Notes under the pieces: generated by a model | What the model saw: only the letters and a program-made list of their open reading frames with translations | Databases searched by the model: none | What the model was told of the DNA's origin: nothing | NCBI GenBank assembly: GCA_001599815.1 | Contig: BCIA01000002.1 | Coordinates: 4,499,626-4,563,625, forward strand | DNA length: 64,000 bases | Direction of reading: 5' to 3' | DNA from: Furcasterigmium furcatum | Lineage: Eukaryota > Ascomycota > Sordariomycetes > Glomerellales > Plectosphaerellaceae | Shown here: positions 31,739-40,125 of the stretch, in pieces | How the letters are laid out: each line of letters starts with the position of its first letter | How positions within the stretch are numbered: the stretch's first letter is position 1 | Translations under genes and position numbers: made by a program

Positions 31739-32308
31739 ATGGCTCCCGCCGATGCTGCCCCTGAGGGCTCTGCCCCGGCCATCACGACCGTGGCAGTCAA
31801 CCCAGCGGCCACCCAGCACCTCACCACGCACCCCGGAGTGCAATCCATCCCATCAGACCCCTCGATCGCGCAGCATGTCTTCGCGTACCACACGACCCGG
31901 TGCCTCTCCTCGCCGCTGTACGCCTTCCTCCTCACGCCGGAGACGCACGGCCTGCGCCTGACGCACGCGTCCAAGGGCCTCGTGGTCTTCCGCCTCCCGC
32001 TGGCCGCGTGCCACCTCAACTCGTCGGGGAGCCTGCACGGGTCCGTGTCGGCGACGATCGTGGACTGGGTGGGCGGGCTGGCGATCGCGGCGTGGGACGG
32101 GCGCGGCGCGACGGGGGTGAGCGTCGACATCAACGTGAGCTATGTCGGGGGCGCGAGGCTGGGCGAGGAGGTCGAGATAGAGGGGCGGGCGGAGAAGGTT
32201 GGCGGAAGCCTGGCGTTTACGGAGGTGGGGATTTGGAAGGTGAAGGACGGGGAGAGGGGGCAAGCTGTGGCGACGGGGAGACATACGAAGTTTGTGAGGA
32301 CGCGGTGA
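31739..32308 (+). CDS. Hotdog-fold thioesterase (4HBT/ACOT13-like)
   Basis: A single exon encodes 189 aa from the ATG at 31739. After a variable N-terminus of about 65 residues, the hotdog core contains LNSSGSLHGSVSATIVDWVGGLA, in which HG starts the long central helix and the Asp in IVDW sits at the usual acidic active-site position. Next comes a GVSVDINVSYVGGARLGEEVEIEG beta region typical of acyl-CoA thioesterase 13-like proteins. Such enzymes hydrolyse acyl-CoA esters. No mitochondrial presequence or peroxisomal signal is clear (the C-terminus is VRTR). Substrate chain length cannot be inferred. Confidence 0.85.
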   Translation: MAPADAAPEGSAPAITTVAVNPAATQHLTTHPGVQSIPSDPSIAQHVFAYHTTRCLSSPLYAFLLTPETHGLRLTHASKGLVVFRLPLAACHLNSSGSLHGSVSATIVDWVGGLAIAAWDGRGATGVSVDINVSYVGGARLGEEVEIEGRAEKVGGSLAFTEVGIWKVKDGERGQAVATGRHTKFVRTR

Positions 32309-32652
32309 GGGTTGCGTGATGGAGGGGAATTATAGACGGGAGAGGGAGGGTGTAGAAGGAGCTGGAATGCATGAGTTGCTCGTGGCATGTCGAAGCTACT
32401 ACTTTGACGGAGGCATCCCTTCGAGGCCTAGAATATCGATCTTCATTTCGGTTGACGGGGTCGAATGATCCGGAGCCTGCTCGCAGTATTGTTTCTTCCC
32501 TGTGTTTCGGTGTGACCATTGTGTTGGTAGAGAAGATGATGCTGCCTGGGCAAAGGGCTTGCCTCAAAGAAAGGCGCCAGGGCTTTATAACTTCCTCTCG
32601 TCTCGATTTGTCTGTTGACCGAGGATGGGCAGTCATCCGACCATCCTCCACC

Positions 32653-33465
32653 ATGGTTACCATTACCCTTAGCCCGCTCTCCAGCCTGGCGGCCCCGCGC
32701 GAACCTCGTGTTCAGAAGGATCTCTTTCTGCTGGACGGCTTCGATCCCATACTCCAGCTACACGTCACCTTCAGAATCTGGAGGCTCCTGGTGGCCGACC
32801 GCCCCCCAACCCAAGAAGACATTTGGCCCGGCTTCGTTGCCAACCTCGAGCTCATCTTCCTCAAGGCCTGCGAGGTGGTCGCCAAGGGCTGCTAGTATTG
32901 GGACATCGGCCGTCTCACTCAAGAGGAATTCGCAAAGGTGGGGAAAGGCAACATCACCAATCTCCCCGCTGCCGACATCGTTAGACTGTTGGAGGCATAC
33001 ACCTACGCCCGCCCTGTCAGGAGGGACCGTATCGGCTGTGCGGTTCTCTGGCGCGGCATCGACCTGTCCCGTCTCCACATGCTCGTGGACAACTTCCGTG
33101 CCCGTCTGCTCTGCAAGGCCGGCGGTGAGTCGAAGCCCACCCTGAATTTCGGACGAGGTCTGATGCAACAGCAAAAGTGCGTGCCCAGTTGGCTGGACGC
33201 CTGCCAGTGCACGGCCCAAAGTACCGATGGCGAGTCCTCAGGCTACACGGAAGTCATACGCTGCCATGAAGGGGCGGCAGGCCAGATGCAGTCACGATTC
33301 TTCAAGGAGAACCACCGTTTGTACGCGGCAGCTCGGAGTGGCGCATTGAAAAGGGCGAGGACGTCCGTTGGTGTTTCGACAGCCCGTCGCGGCGTCAACC
33401 CATTGAGGATGGAGTTGAAGTATCCATGGATGGGACCAGGCTGGCCTTCGCCCCGCCACACATAG
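32653..33465 (+). pseudogene. Unrecognised ORF interrupted by an in-frame TAG
   Basis: The ATG at 32653 opens a frame with ordinary amino-acid composition (RVQKDLFLLDG, LHVTFRIWRLLVADR) that stops at TAG 32893-32895. The same frame continues as YWDIGRLTQEEFAKVG and stays open to 33465, with protein-like sequence at least to about 33124, where a GTGAGT donor occurs. A CAG to TAG change would explain the break. No intron of workable size fits around it. I do not recognise the family, and the distal part overlaps a candidate gene on the other strand. Alternatives are chance ORFs, sequencing error or stop-codon readthrough. Confidence 0.35.
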
Positions 33466-33713
33466 AGCGCCGCTCCAGCGCCGACGATGATGGCCACTAT
33501 CAGGTCGACCGGGAGCGATGCGGTCGACACGAGACGCGTCTTGGAGTCCGAGGCGGTTGGGGGCCGAAAGGGTTGAGTTGTCTGAGTGGTCGTCTCGGTT
33601 CAAGGTGCATTTTGATAGGCCCATTCAGGCTAGCAAACCTCGGCAGATGGACGAAACAGAGCCTTTGAACATGAGCCAACCCGGCGGGAGAGTGCTTCGA
33701 TGCGGTGCGACAT
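33243..33713 (-). CDS. Candidate small single-span membrane protein, possibly mitochondrial
   Basis: Exons 33639-33713 and 33243-33581 joined over a 57-nt intron (GTTTGC donor, CACTCAG acceptor) give 137 aa in phase. The N-terminus (MSHRIEALSRRVGS) is Arg-rich, without acids apart from one Glu, and could be a mitochondrial targeting helix. A strong membrane segment (LPVDLIVAIIVGAGAALYVW) follows at about residues 51-70. Then comes a GxGxPGPIHGYFNSIL segment that looks conserved in style. I do not recognise a family. The model is hand-made and overlaps the interrupted plus-strand ORF, so only one of the two may be real at this place. Confidence 0.35.
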
Positions 33714-34195
33714 GGCGCATAACCAGAGTCATAATGCAATGCAGGCGTAAGCTGACGCGCAGCTCGCCGACCCGATCGTGGATGAAATTCAAGAAGAGCC
33801 AGGGCACTAAGCCTTATCGGGTCTCGGTCTGGGTCTCGCCTGAGCAACACGAAGTCCAGTCACCCGTCACCGGATGAGTCATTCAAGCGAGGCCCCGGAA
33901 CGGCTTAGTGCAGTTGCCGTTATCCACCTTGGTCCAACAGGGGGCGGCGTTTTGCGCTTGGAGTCGCGAATCTGATCCTGCCGCTGCCGGAATCCACTCG
34001 ACGGTTGCCTCTTTTCAGCTTTCAGATCGATTCATCCCCCGGGCAAACATCCTGGGACCTGGCTATAACATGGAATCATCCCACCTGCTCGCCCAGTCCT
34101 AACGTTGGACAATCTCAACCGCCTCCAACGCCCGGGGAGCTCCTCATTCACGAACCCTTGAGCTCGTCCGTCGACCCTCAACAACAACAGCAACT

Positions 34196-36679
34196 ATGGA
34201 CACGACCCCCGCGGCCATCCAGGTTCTGGACTATGGTTGTGCTTTGGCTATCTTGTGCTTTGCGGGCATCTTCTTGAGTCGCGTTCTCATACAAGAGAAG
34301 GTCAAGCCTGAGCACACCACCGGCCGACGGCACACCATCGCCTGCATTCTCATCGTCGCCTCATACGCCGCGGAAGCCATCACCCTCCTTATCCGCGAAA
34401 AGAATGCCCTCACCACGGGCCAAGCACGCCTGGTTCACCTCTTCGTGTGCGCATTGGTATGGCTGGGCCTGTCCTCGCAGCCGCTGACCGCTCGCTCGCT
34501 GCTGGGCACTGCCTCGGCGTCCCTCGCCTTGGAGGTCCCTCTCCTGGTGTTGACGCACCTGAAGTCAGTGTGGTCAACATCAAAAACCTTGGAATTCTCC
34601 TTCCAAGTGGTTCGCGTCCTCGCGTTCCTGTATCTCGCCCTCTGCGCTGTTCGACAATGGTGGCGTTCTTCTCGCCGAGCCAAGATCGCGCTCGGGGAGG
34701 AAGCGCAACCCTTTTTGGGGAGCCGAGACGAGGCTTCTGTTGGATATGGCGCGGTCCCTGCGTCGAGCAGCTCGAATTCCGACGGCGATGGCGACGACGG
34801 AGATTCCGATGAAGACAAAGACAGTGACGAGGTCGCGAAGATCAAGAAGCGCCGTGCCGAGCGCCTCAAGGAGACCGGAGGATGGGTCGGCTACCTGCTC
34901 GACTTCAAGGTCTTCGTACCCTATCTCATCCCCAGAAATGACCGCAAGGTTCAGTTCTGCTATCTCGTCTGCCTCATCTGCCTCATCGCCGGCAGGGTGC
35001 TCAACATCCTGATCCCCCGACAGCTCGGTCTCGTCATCGATCGACTCGTCATTGACAGGCAGCCGCCATACGCCGACCTGGCCGTCTGGCTGCTCCTCTC
35101 TCTCCTCCGGCAGGAGTCGGGCATCGACTTCATCGAATCCCTGGCGAAGATCCCCATCGAGCAGTTCTCCTACCGCCAGGTTACCACCGCGGCTTTCGAT
35201 CACGTCATGAGCCTGCCCATGGAGTTTCACGCCGACCGCGACTCGGCCGAAGTCATGAGGGCCATCGAGCAGGGACACTCGCTCACGAACTTGCTGCGAT
35301 CCCTGGTCCTCGAGATCCTGCCCACGGTCGTTGACCTTGGCGTTGCCCTGTGCTTCCTCTACTGGAAGTTCAACATCTTCGCTTCGATCGTCATGCTGGC
35401 GGCGGGTATTTCCTTCACCATCCTGCAGGTCGTCTCTTCCACCTGGATCCTCGACGACCGACGAGAGAACACTAAGGCCAGCCGCGAGGAGGCGCGCGTC
35501 ATGCACCAGGCCGTGCAGGGATGGCAGACCGTCACATACTTCAACATGTTCAAGTACGAGAGCAACAAATTCAAGCAGGCCGTCGAGGCCCAGCTCCAGG
35601 CCGGCGCGAGGTACCAGAGGGGGAACGCGTACATCGAAGCTGTCATCGAATCCCTCGTGCCCCTCACCTTCTTCACGCTGGCATGCCTGGTGCTGTACGA
35701 GATCTCGATGGGCAAGGCCACGCCTGGCGACTTTGTCTTCCTCATGCAGTACTGGGAGTATCTCATCTGGCCGATCAAGTGGTTCTCCCACAGCTGTCGC
35801 TTCCTGATGTCTGATCTTGTCGATGCCGAGAGGCTCCTGGGTCTCCTGCAGACCAAGTCCAGCATCAGCGACAAGCCCGACGCCAAGGACCTCCAGAGCG
35901 TCCAGGGGCATGTCGCTTTCGAAAACGTCGGGTTTGCGTACGATCCGCGGAAACCCACGGTGCATGAGCTCTCCATCAAGGCCTCCCCCGGCCAGACTGT
36001 CGCGCTGGTCGGCGAGACCGGCGCGGGCAAGTCGACGATCATGAAGCTCCTCCTGCGCTTCTACGACGTCACGTCCGGCCGCATCACCATCGACGGCCAC
36101 GACATCCGCGACATCACGCTCGACTCCCTGCGGTCCGCCCTGGGCGTCGTGCCGCAGGACCCGCTGCTGTTCAACGCCTCGGTGCTGGAGAACCTGCGGT
36201 ACGCGCGCCCGACGGCCTCCGACGCCGAGATCCACGACGCGTGCCGCGCCGCCGCCATCCACGACAAGATCCTCACGTTCCCCGACCGCTACGACACCGT
36301 CGTCGGCGAGCAGGGCGTCAAGCTCTCCGGCGGCGAGATCCAGCGCATCGCCATCGCGCGCGTCTTCCTCAAGGACCCGCCGATCCTGATCCTCGACGAG
36401 GCGACGAGCGCGGTCGACTCGCACACCGAGTCGAGCATCCAGAAGGCGCTGGAGGTGCTGAAGAAGGGGCGGACGACCTTTGTCATCGCCCATCGGCTGT
36501 CTACGATCGTTCGGTCTACGAGGATCTTGGTGATACATGATGGCCAGGTGGCCGAGAGCGGGACGCATGATGAGCTGATGAAGGCCGAGGGCAGGTATCA
36601 TGGGCTCTGGACGAGCCAGACCGCCGCTGGCGCGCTGCCCGAGAAGAAAGAGGCGGAGGAGGAGGAATCTCTGATTTGA
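34196..36679 (+). CDS. HMT1-type ABC half-transporter (ABCB6/heavy-metal tolerance)
   Basis: A single exon encodes 827 aa. About 165 N-terminal residues form five hydrophobic segments (a TMD0-like extension), then an acidic Ser/Asp linker (about 195-225), a six-helix exporter domain (about 240-540) and one nucleotide-binding domain. Walker A is GETGAGKS (near 605), the signature is LSGGEIQRIAIARV (near 710), Walker B with catalytic Glu is ILILDEATSAVD (near 730) and the H-loop is IAHRLST (near 764). The architecture matches S. pombe Hmt1 and animal ABCB6, which sit in vacuolar or organellar membranes and move metal-peptide conjugates or related compounds. A homodimer is expected. The convergent downstream gene is a Zn2Cys6 regulator. 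Family is firm; cargo is inferred. Confidence 0.92.
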   Translation: MDTTPAAIQVLDYGCALAILCFAGIFLSRVLIQEKVKPEHTTGRRHTIACILIVASYAAEAITLLIREKNALTTGQARLVHLFVCALVWLGLSSQPLTARSLLGTASASLALEVPLLVLTHLKSVWSTSKTLEFSFQVVRVLAFLYLALCAVRQWWRSSRRAKIALGEEAQPFLGSRDEASVGYGAVPASSSSNSDGDGDDGDSDEDKDSDEVAKIKKRRAERLKETGGWVGYLLDFKVFVPYLIPRNDRKVQFCYLVCLICLIAGRVLNILIPRQLGLVIDRLVIDRQPPYADLAVWLLLSLLRQESGIDFIESLAKIPIEQFSYRQVTTAAFDHVMSLPMEFHADRDSAEVMRAIEQGHSLTNLLRSLVLEILPTVVDLGVALCFLYWKFNIFASIVMLAAGISFTILQVVSSTWILDDRRENTKASREEARVMHQAVQGWQTVTYFNMFKYESNKFKQAVEAQLQAGARYQRGNAYIEAVIESLVPLTFFTLACLVLYEISMGKATPGDFVFLMQYWEYLIWPIKWFSHSCRFLMSDLVDAERLLGLLQTKSSISDKPDAKDLQSVQGHVAFENVGFAYDPRKPTVHELSIKASPGQTVALVGETGAGKSTIMKLLLRFYDVTSGRITIDGHDIRDITLDSLRSALGVVPQDPLLFNASVLENLRYARPTASDAEIHDACRAAAIHDKILTFPDRYDTVVGEQGVKLSGGEIQRIAIARVFLKDPPILILDEATSAVDSHTESSIQKALEVLKKGRTTFVIAHRLSTIVRSTRILVIHDGQVAESGTHDELMKAEGRYHGLWTSQTAAGALPEKKEAEEEESLI

Positions 36680-36816
36680 TGAGGATGTTCTTGTTTTGCA
36701 TTAAATCTTGGCATGGGCCATGACTGGATGCTTTTTGGCAATCCCAAAAGCCTGTAGGATGACGATGATGATGATGATTTTCTTCCTTGCATAGATAGAA
36801 GACCTCTGTTTTTCGT

Positions 36817-38028
36817 TCACCTGAATTCTGGCATGGTGGATTCCATCGGCCGCACAACCCAGCCTTTGTGCTCGTCGTCCAGGAGCTCGTACGTCTGCCG
36901 CGTCAGTCCCTCCGCCCACGCCCCGAGCCACCATGTCTTCGGCAGCTCGTCCTCCATCATGATACAGAAGTAGCAGAATATCACCAGCGCCTCCTGCGGC
37001 GGTGTCGGATCGCGCAGCTCCGGCAGCAGGTCCTGCAGGCTCGGATGCAGCCATGAGAAGACGTTCATGAGGTCCCTAGCTCCGGGGTTCTGGCGCATGG
37101 CGGCCCAGGTCTTGTCGAGGTCGTCGATGGCAGTCAGATACGCGCCCTTGCGCGAGTCGTCGAGGCTGTCGATCCTCTCGTAGACCGGGGCCATGCGGGT
37201 CTCGTATTTCATGCCGTTGCGGTTGATCATCATGGAGGTGATGTGATCCATCAGAGGGTGCAGGAGGCTGAAGCGGTTGTGGAGGGATGAGCTGGCCAGG
37301 GCGAGATGGCTGGTGCCGATGAAGAGGCTCATCCAGTCGGGGGAGTCGTCGACGGGCGCTCGCCCCAGGAGGAGCTCGTATGTTTGCTCGGAGCTCGATA
37401 TCACGTGGTAAACCGTCAAGCAAGAAAAGATGAAGAGATTCTCGATCATCTCCTCGCTTCCTGGCTCCTCTGGGATCGGAAGCAAGTCGATGGCCTTCCG
37501 CGCAGCAACGTTGTGATAATCCAGGCTTCGCTCCATGAGCTCCGCCCGTCGTTCCGGGCAGATATGCGCCAGGTGCAGGGCCGCCAGGGAGAGCATGGCC
37601 AGGGCGGCAAAGTCGCATCGAAGCGCAATCGTGACGGTGTTTTTTCGAAAGAAGTTCTGTACTGCCGGGTTTGACGAGAAGGTCAGGCATGTCGACGAGT
37701 CCCATTGGCACATGAGCTCCAGGTCCAGCATATTCAACCTCTCGGGCCCGGGTAGCGGTCGCCACGATGGCCCGAGCAGCTTCTGGTTCTTGTAGGTATT
37801 CTGGGCGTCGAGGATGTCGCAGGTCGCGCCGTACTTCTCGCATCTACCGCACTGCGGCTTCTGTTCGTCGCACTGAGTTGAACATGTCAATGACGGGATT
37901 CGGGTGGATGGTGAGGGCAGCTTGTTTACCTTAATCTTGCGAACTTTACATATTGAGCAACCGGTCCGGACTTTGCGATGGGATTTCCGTGTGAGCTTGA
38001 CCGTGTTGGCGCCTACTCGTATGTCCAT
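36817..38028 (-). CDS. Zn2Cys6 fungal transcription factor
   Basis: Exons 37930-38028 and 36817-37872 give 384 aa. The intron (37873-37929, GTAAAC...CTCAG) splits the DNA-binding domain between the third-cysteine approach (VRKIK) and CDEQ. After splicing the cluster is C-x2-C-x6-C-x6-C-x2-C-x6-C starting CSICKVRKIKC, a perfect binuclear zinc cluster near residues 25-52. The rest resembles the fungal-specific regulatory region (helical, with LHLAHICPERRAELMERSLDYH and a DELPKTWWLGAW block near the C-terminus). The protein should bind CGG-type half sites in the nucleus. Targets are unknown; the HMT1-like ABC gene converges on it and the RTA1-like gene lies 600 bp upstream in the same orientation. 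Confidence 0.9.
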   Translation of the reverse strand: MDIRVGANTVKLTRKSHRKVRTGCSICKVRKIKVNKLPSPSTRIPSLTCSTQCDEQKPQCGRCEKYGATCDILDAQNTYKNQKLLGPSWRPLPGPERLNMLDLELMCQWDSSTCLTFSSNPAVQNFFRKNTVTIALRCDFAALAMLSLAALHLAHICPERRAELMERSLDYHNVAARKAIDLLPIPEEPGSEEMIENLFIFSCLTVYHVISSSEQTYELLLGRAPVDDSPDWMSLFIGTSHLALASSSLHNRFSLLHPLMDHITSMMINRNGMKYETRMAPVYERIDSLDDSRKGAYLTAIDDLDKTWAAMRQNPGARDLMNVFSWLHPSLQDLLPELRDPTPPQEALVIFCYFCIMMEDELPKTWWLGAWAEGLTRQTYELLDDEHKGWVVRPMESTMPEFR

Positions 38029-38631
38029 GTCGCCTGGGGATTGCTGAGACGTGAAATATGCACGAGATGCTTGGTGCTAAACGATGTGATGTAAGAGAGG
38101 ATACCGCCTCAGCTTTAATGCTCTCTGTGGTCACATGGTTGGAAGTCCACCGCTGTCGGGGGCATCTAGGGCGAACCCTGCAACAAAGGCCCGGGCGGGT
38201 TTAGGCTGAGACCGGCTGGGCCGGCCGCTGTTAGCACCGCTACTTAGCGGCTGGGTGTAGCACCGTAGGGGCCTCATGTCCTTGGCATTATGCCAAAGAG
38301 TTTGGGGCAAAAAATACTGCTAATCCAGCATGACAGATTGTTCGAAACTGTGAAGAAGAGAGTCTCATGCTTCGCTATGGTGATGAAATGCTCCTGATTG
38401 CAAAGATACTATGCTCTCGCTGGTTCTAACAGAACCTTCTATCCGACTCCGTGGTTACCAAATCTCAATAACACGCCAGTGCTGCCATGCTCATCGACAG
38501 AAAATCCAACTATCTAGAACCAAACGCGATCTATCCTTCAGAGAAGAAAATGGTCTGAATCAATACGCAAACCCCTCCAAACGCCAACAATTACTGCGCC
38601 GAACCACGACACACCTCGGCCTCCCGAGTAA
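38029..38631. other. Intergenic, nothing recognised
   Basis: Promoter of the Zn2Cys6 gene and 3' side of the RTA1-like gene. No coding frame. Confidence 0.4.
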
Positions 38632-39630
38632 TCAGGCCAAGCGGTTTACGTCGCCTGCATTTCCACCTCCCTGAAGAGCAACGCCGTCAGTGACCAGACT
38701 AACACGGCTAACGGATGACAGTGCATACATGGCCGACTTGTCCCCCTCCAGGTCCCCGATGTACCAGACGGCAAAGATGACCATGACCGCTACCATCAGC
38801 ACGGTGTCGAATATGTAGAGGAAGATCTCGTGCGAGATGAGGTAGCCGCCGTTGCCCTGAAGGTACTCGATGACGCGGAAGATGCTCCTGACGAGAATCA
38901 GGAGACTTGTCGCGTAGAGCGCGTAGAGATGCCTCTTCCACGGCACGAGCCCCTGAAGGGCCGCTGATGTAGGGGCCACGGAGACCCGGTAGTGGACCGT
39001 CAGCGACGTGCACATGAAGACGCTGAAGATGACGATCTGGACAAAGAGACCGACAATGATGATCTTCTCGCCAAGCTCGTACATCTCTAGCGTTCCTGCC
39101 GCCTGTATTCCGCCGCCGCCGGCTTGTAGTGTGAAGGCCACGACATCGCCGGTGACGAAGATCTTGGTGAGCCACTTGACGGGTATGAAGGAGAGATGCT
39201 CGGCGTGGAGGGCGCGGATGAGTCGGCCGAGGATCATGTAGATCGAAGCAGCGTATAGGGCGGGGGCGACGAGGATCAGAATGGCTTGGATGATGAAGCC
39301 CCCGATGGAGTTCTCATCGTAGTGAGACCATATTCGACCGCAGTACCCGATGGTTTGGACTGTATCGGAAAGAAAGGGGGTGTCAGTTGAAATATCCTCC
39401 AGGGCGCAGGCAACTCGACCACAGTGTTGGAGGTTGGACTTACACACGCCACCGATGGTGAAGGCCGTGAAATAAAAGGCCCTAGCCTTGAAAAGACGCC
39501 AGAAATGAATAGCTGTCAAGAAGGCGAAGATGGCGACGGAAACAATAGCAGCAGGAAGAGAAGGGGTGTAATGGTAGAGCTTGAAGACGAAAGCGGCAGG
39601 GTCAACGCCCTCGGGGATTTCTGTGGACAT
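38632..39630 (-). CDS. RTA1-like (lipid-translocating exporter family) membrane protein
   Basis: Exons 39444-39630 and 38632-39359 joined over an 84-nt intron (GTAAGT donor, ATACAG acceptor) give 304 aa. Seven membrane helices are predicted. Family hallmarks are the YGRIW-like GYCGRIWSHYDENSIGGFIIQAILILVAPALYAASIYMxLGR block, FVTGDVVAFTLQAGGGG, and RSIFRVIEYLQG. RTA1/Rsb1-type proteins are linked to resistance to aminocholesterol drugs and long-chain bases in yeast, and act in the plasma membrane. Introducing the splice restores the expected GGVFQTIGYCGRIW; without it the 84 nt would be translated as an insertion because they contain no stop. Confidence 0.9.
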   Translation of the reverse strand: MSTEIPEGVDPAAFVFKLYHYTPSLPAAIVSVAIFAFLTAIHFWRLFKARAFYFTAFTIGGVCKSNLQHCGRVACALEDISTDTPFLSDTVQTIGYCGRIWSHYDENSIGGFIIQAILILVAPALYAASIYMILGRLIRALHAEHLSFIPVKWLTKIFVTGDVVAFTLQAGGGGIQAAGTLEMYELGEKIIIVGLFVQIVIFSVFMCTSLTVHYRVSVAPTSAALQGLVPWKRHLYALYATSLLILVRSIFRVIEYLQGNGGYLISHEIFLYIFDTVLMVAVMVIFAVWYIGDLEGDKSAMYALSSVSRVSLVTDGVALQGGGNAGDVNRLA

Positions 39631-40125
39631 GTCGCCTCGGCACGTCTGTCAAATACTGCAAGTTTGGTCGGGCCAAGAAGAAGGCCAAGCAGCCCCAATA
39701 TCTTGGGGAGTTCATGGCATTTTATTCCTTCGGGAGGACGAAAACTCAGGAGATGGAAGTGTTGGCCGACCACTCTACAGTTCCTGCATGCTTCGGTCTC
39801 GCCCCGAGCTCGGGTTCTTGATATGTGGGTCCGTGGTCTCGGCTATGCCGGAGGCGTGGGTCCGGCGGGTTATCCGCTCCACATGGCCCGACTCGGACAG
39901 ATTGTGTCGACGGCGAAGCAGGCGCAGGACTCGTCGTAGTTTCTGAAAGGACTGTGGGCAGGCTTTGGCTGAAGTGTCTAAGCCGCATGACGAGTCATCC
40001 TGCGACTTCCGCCCTGGTACGAGGTACGAGGCACTCTAAGTAAAGATGTACGAGGGGGACCGAGATACGATGAGATGAACGTGAATTCAGAAAATGTCGA
40101 CCTTACACAAGTGATACAGTCTCTT

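Noticed and set aside
34580..36601. 673-codon open frame on the minus strand
   Set aside because: Exactly antisense to the ABC transporter; composition rich in Asp/Glu/Arg/Val as expected for a shadow of GC3-biased coding DNA, with no domain.
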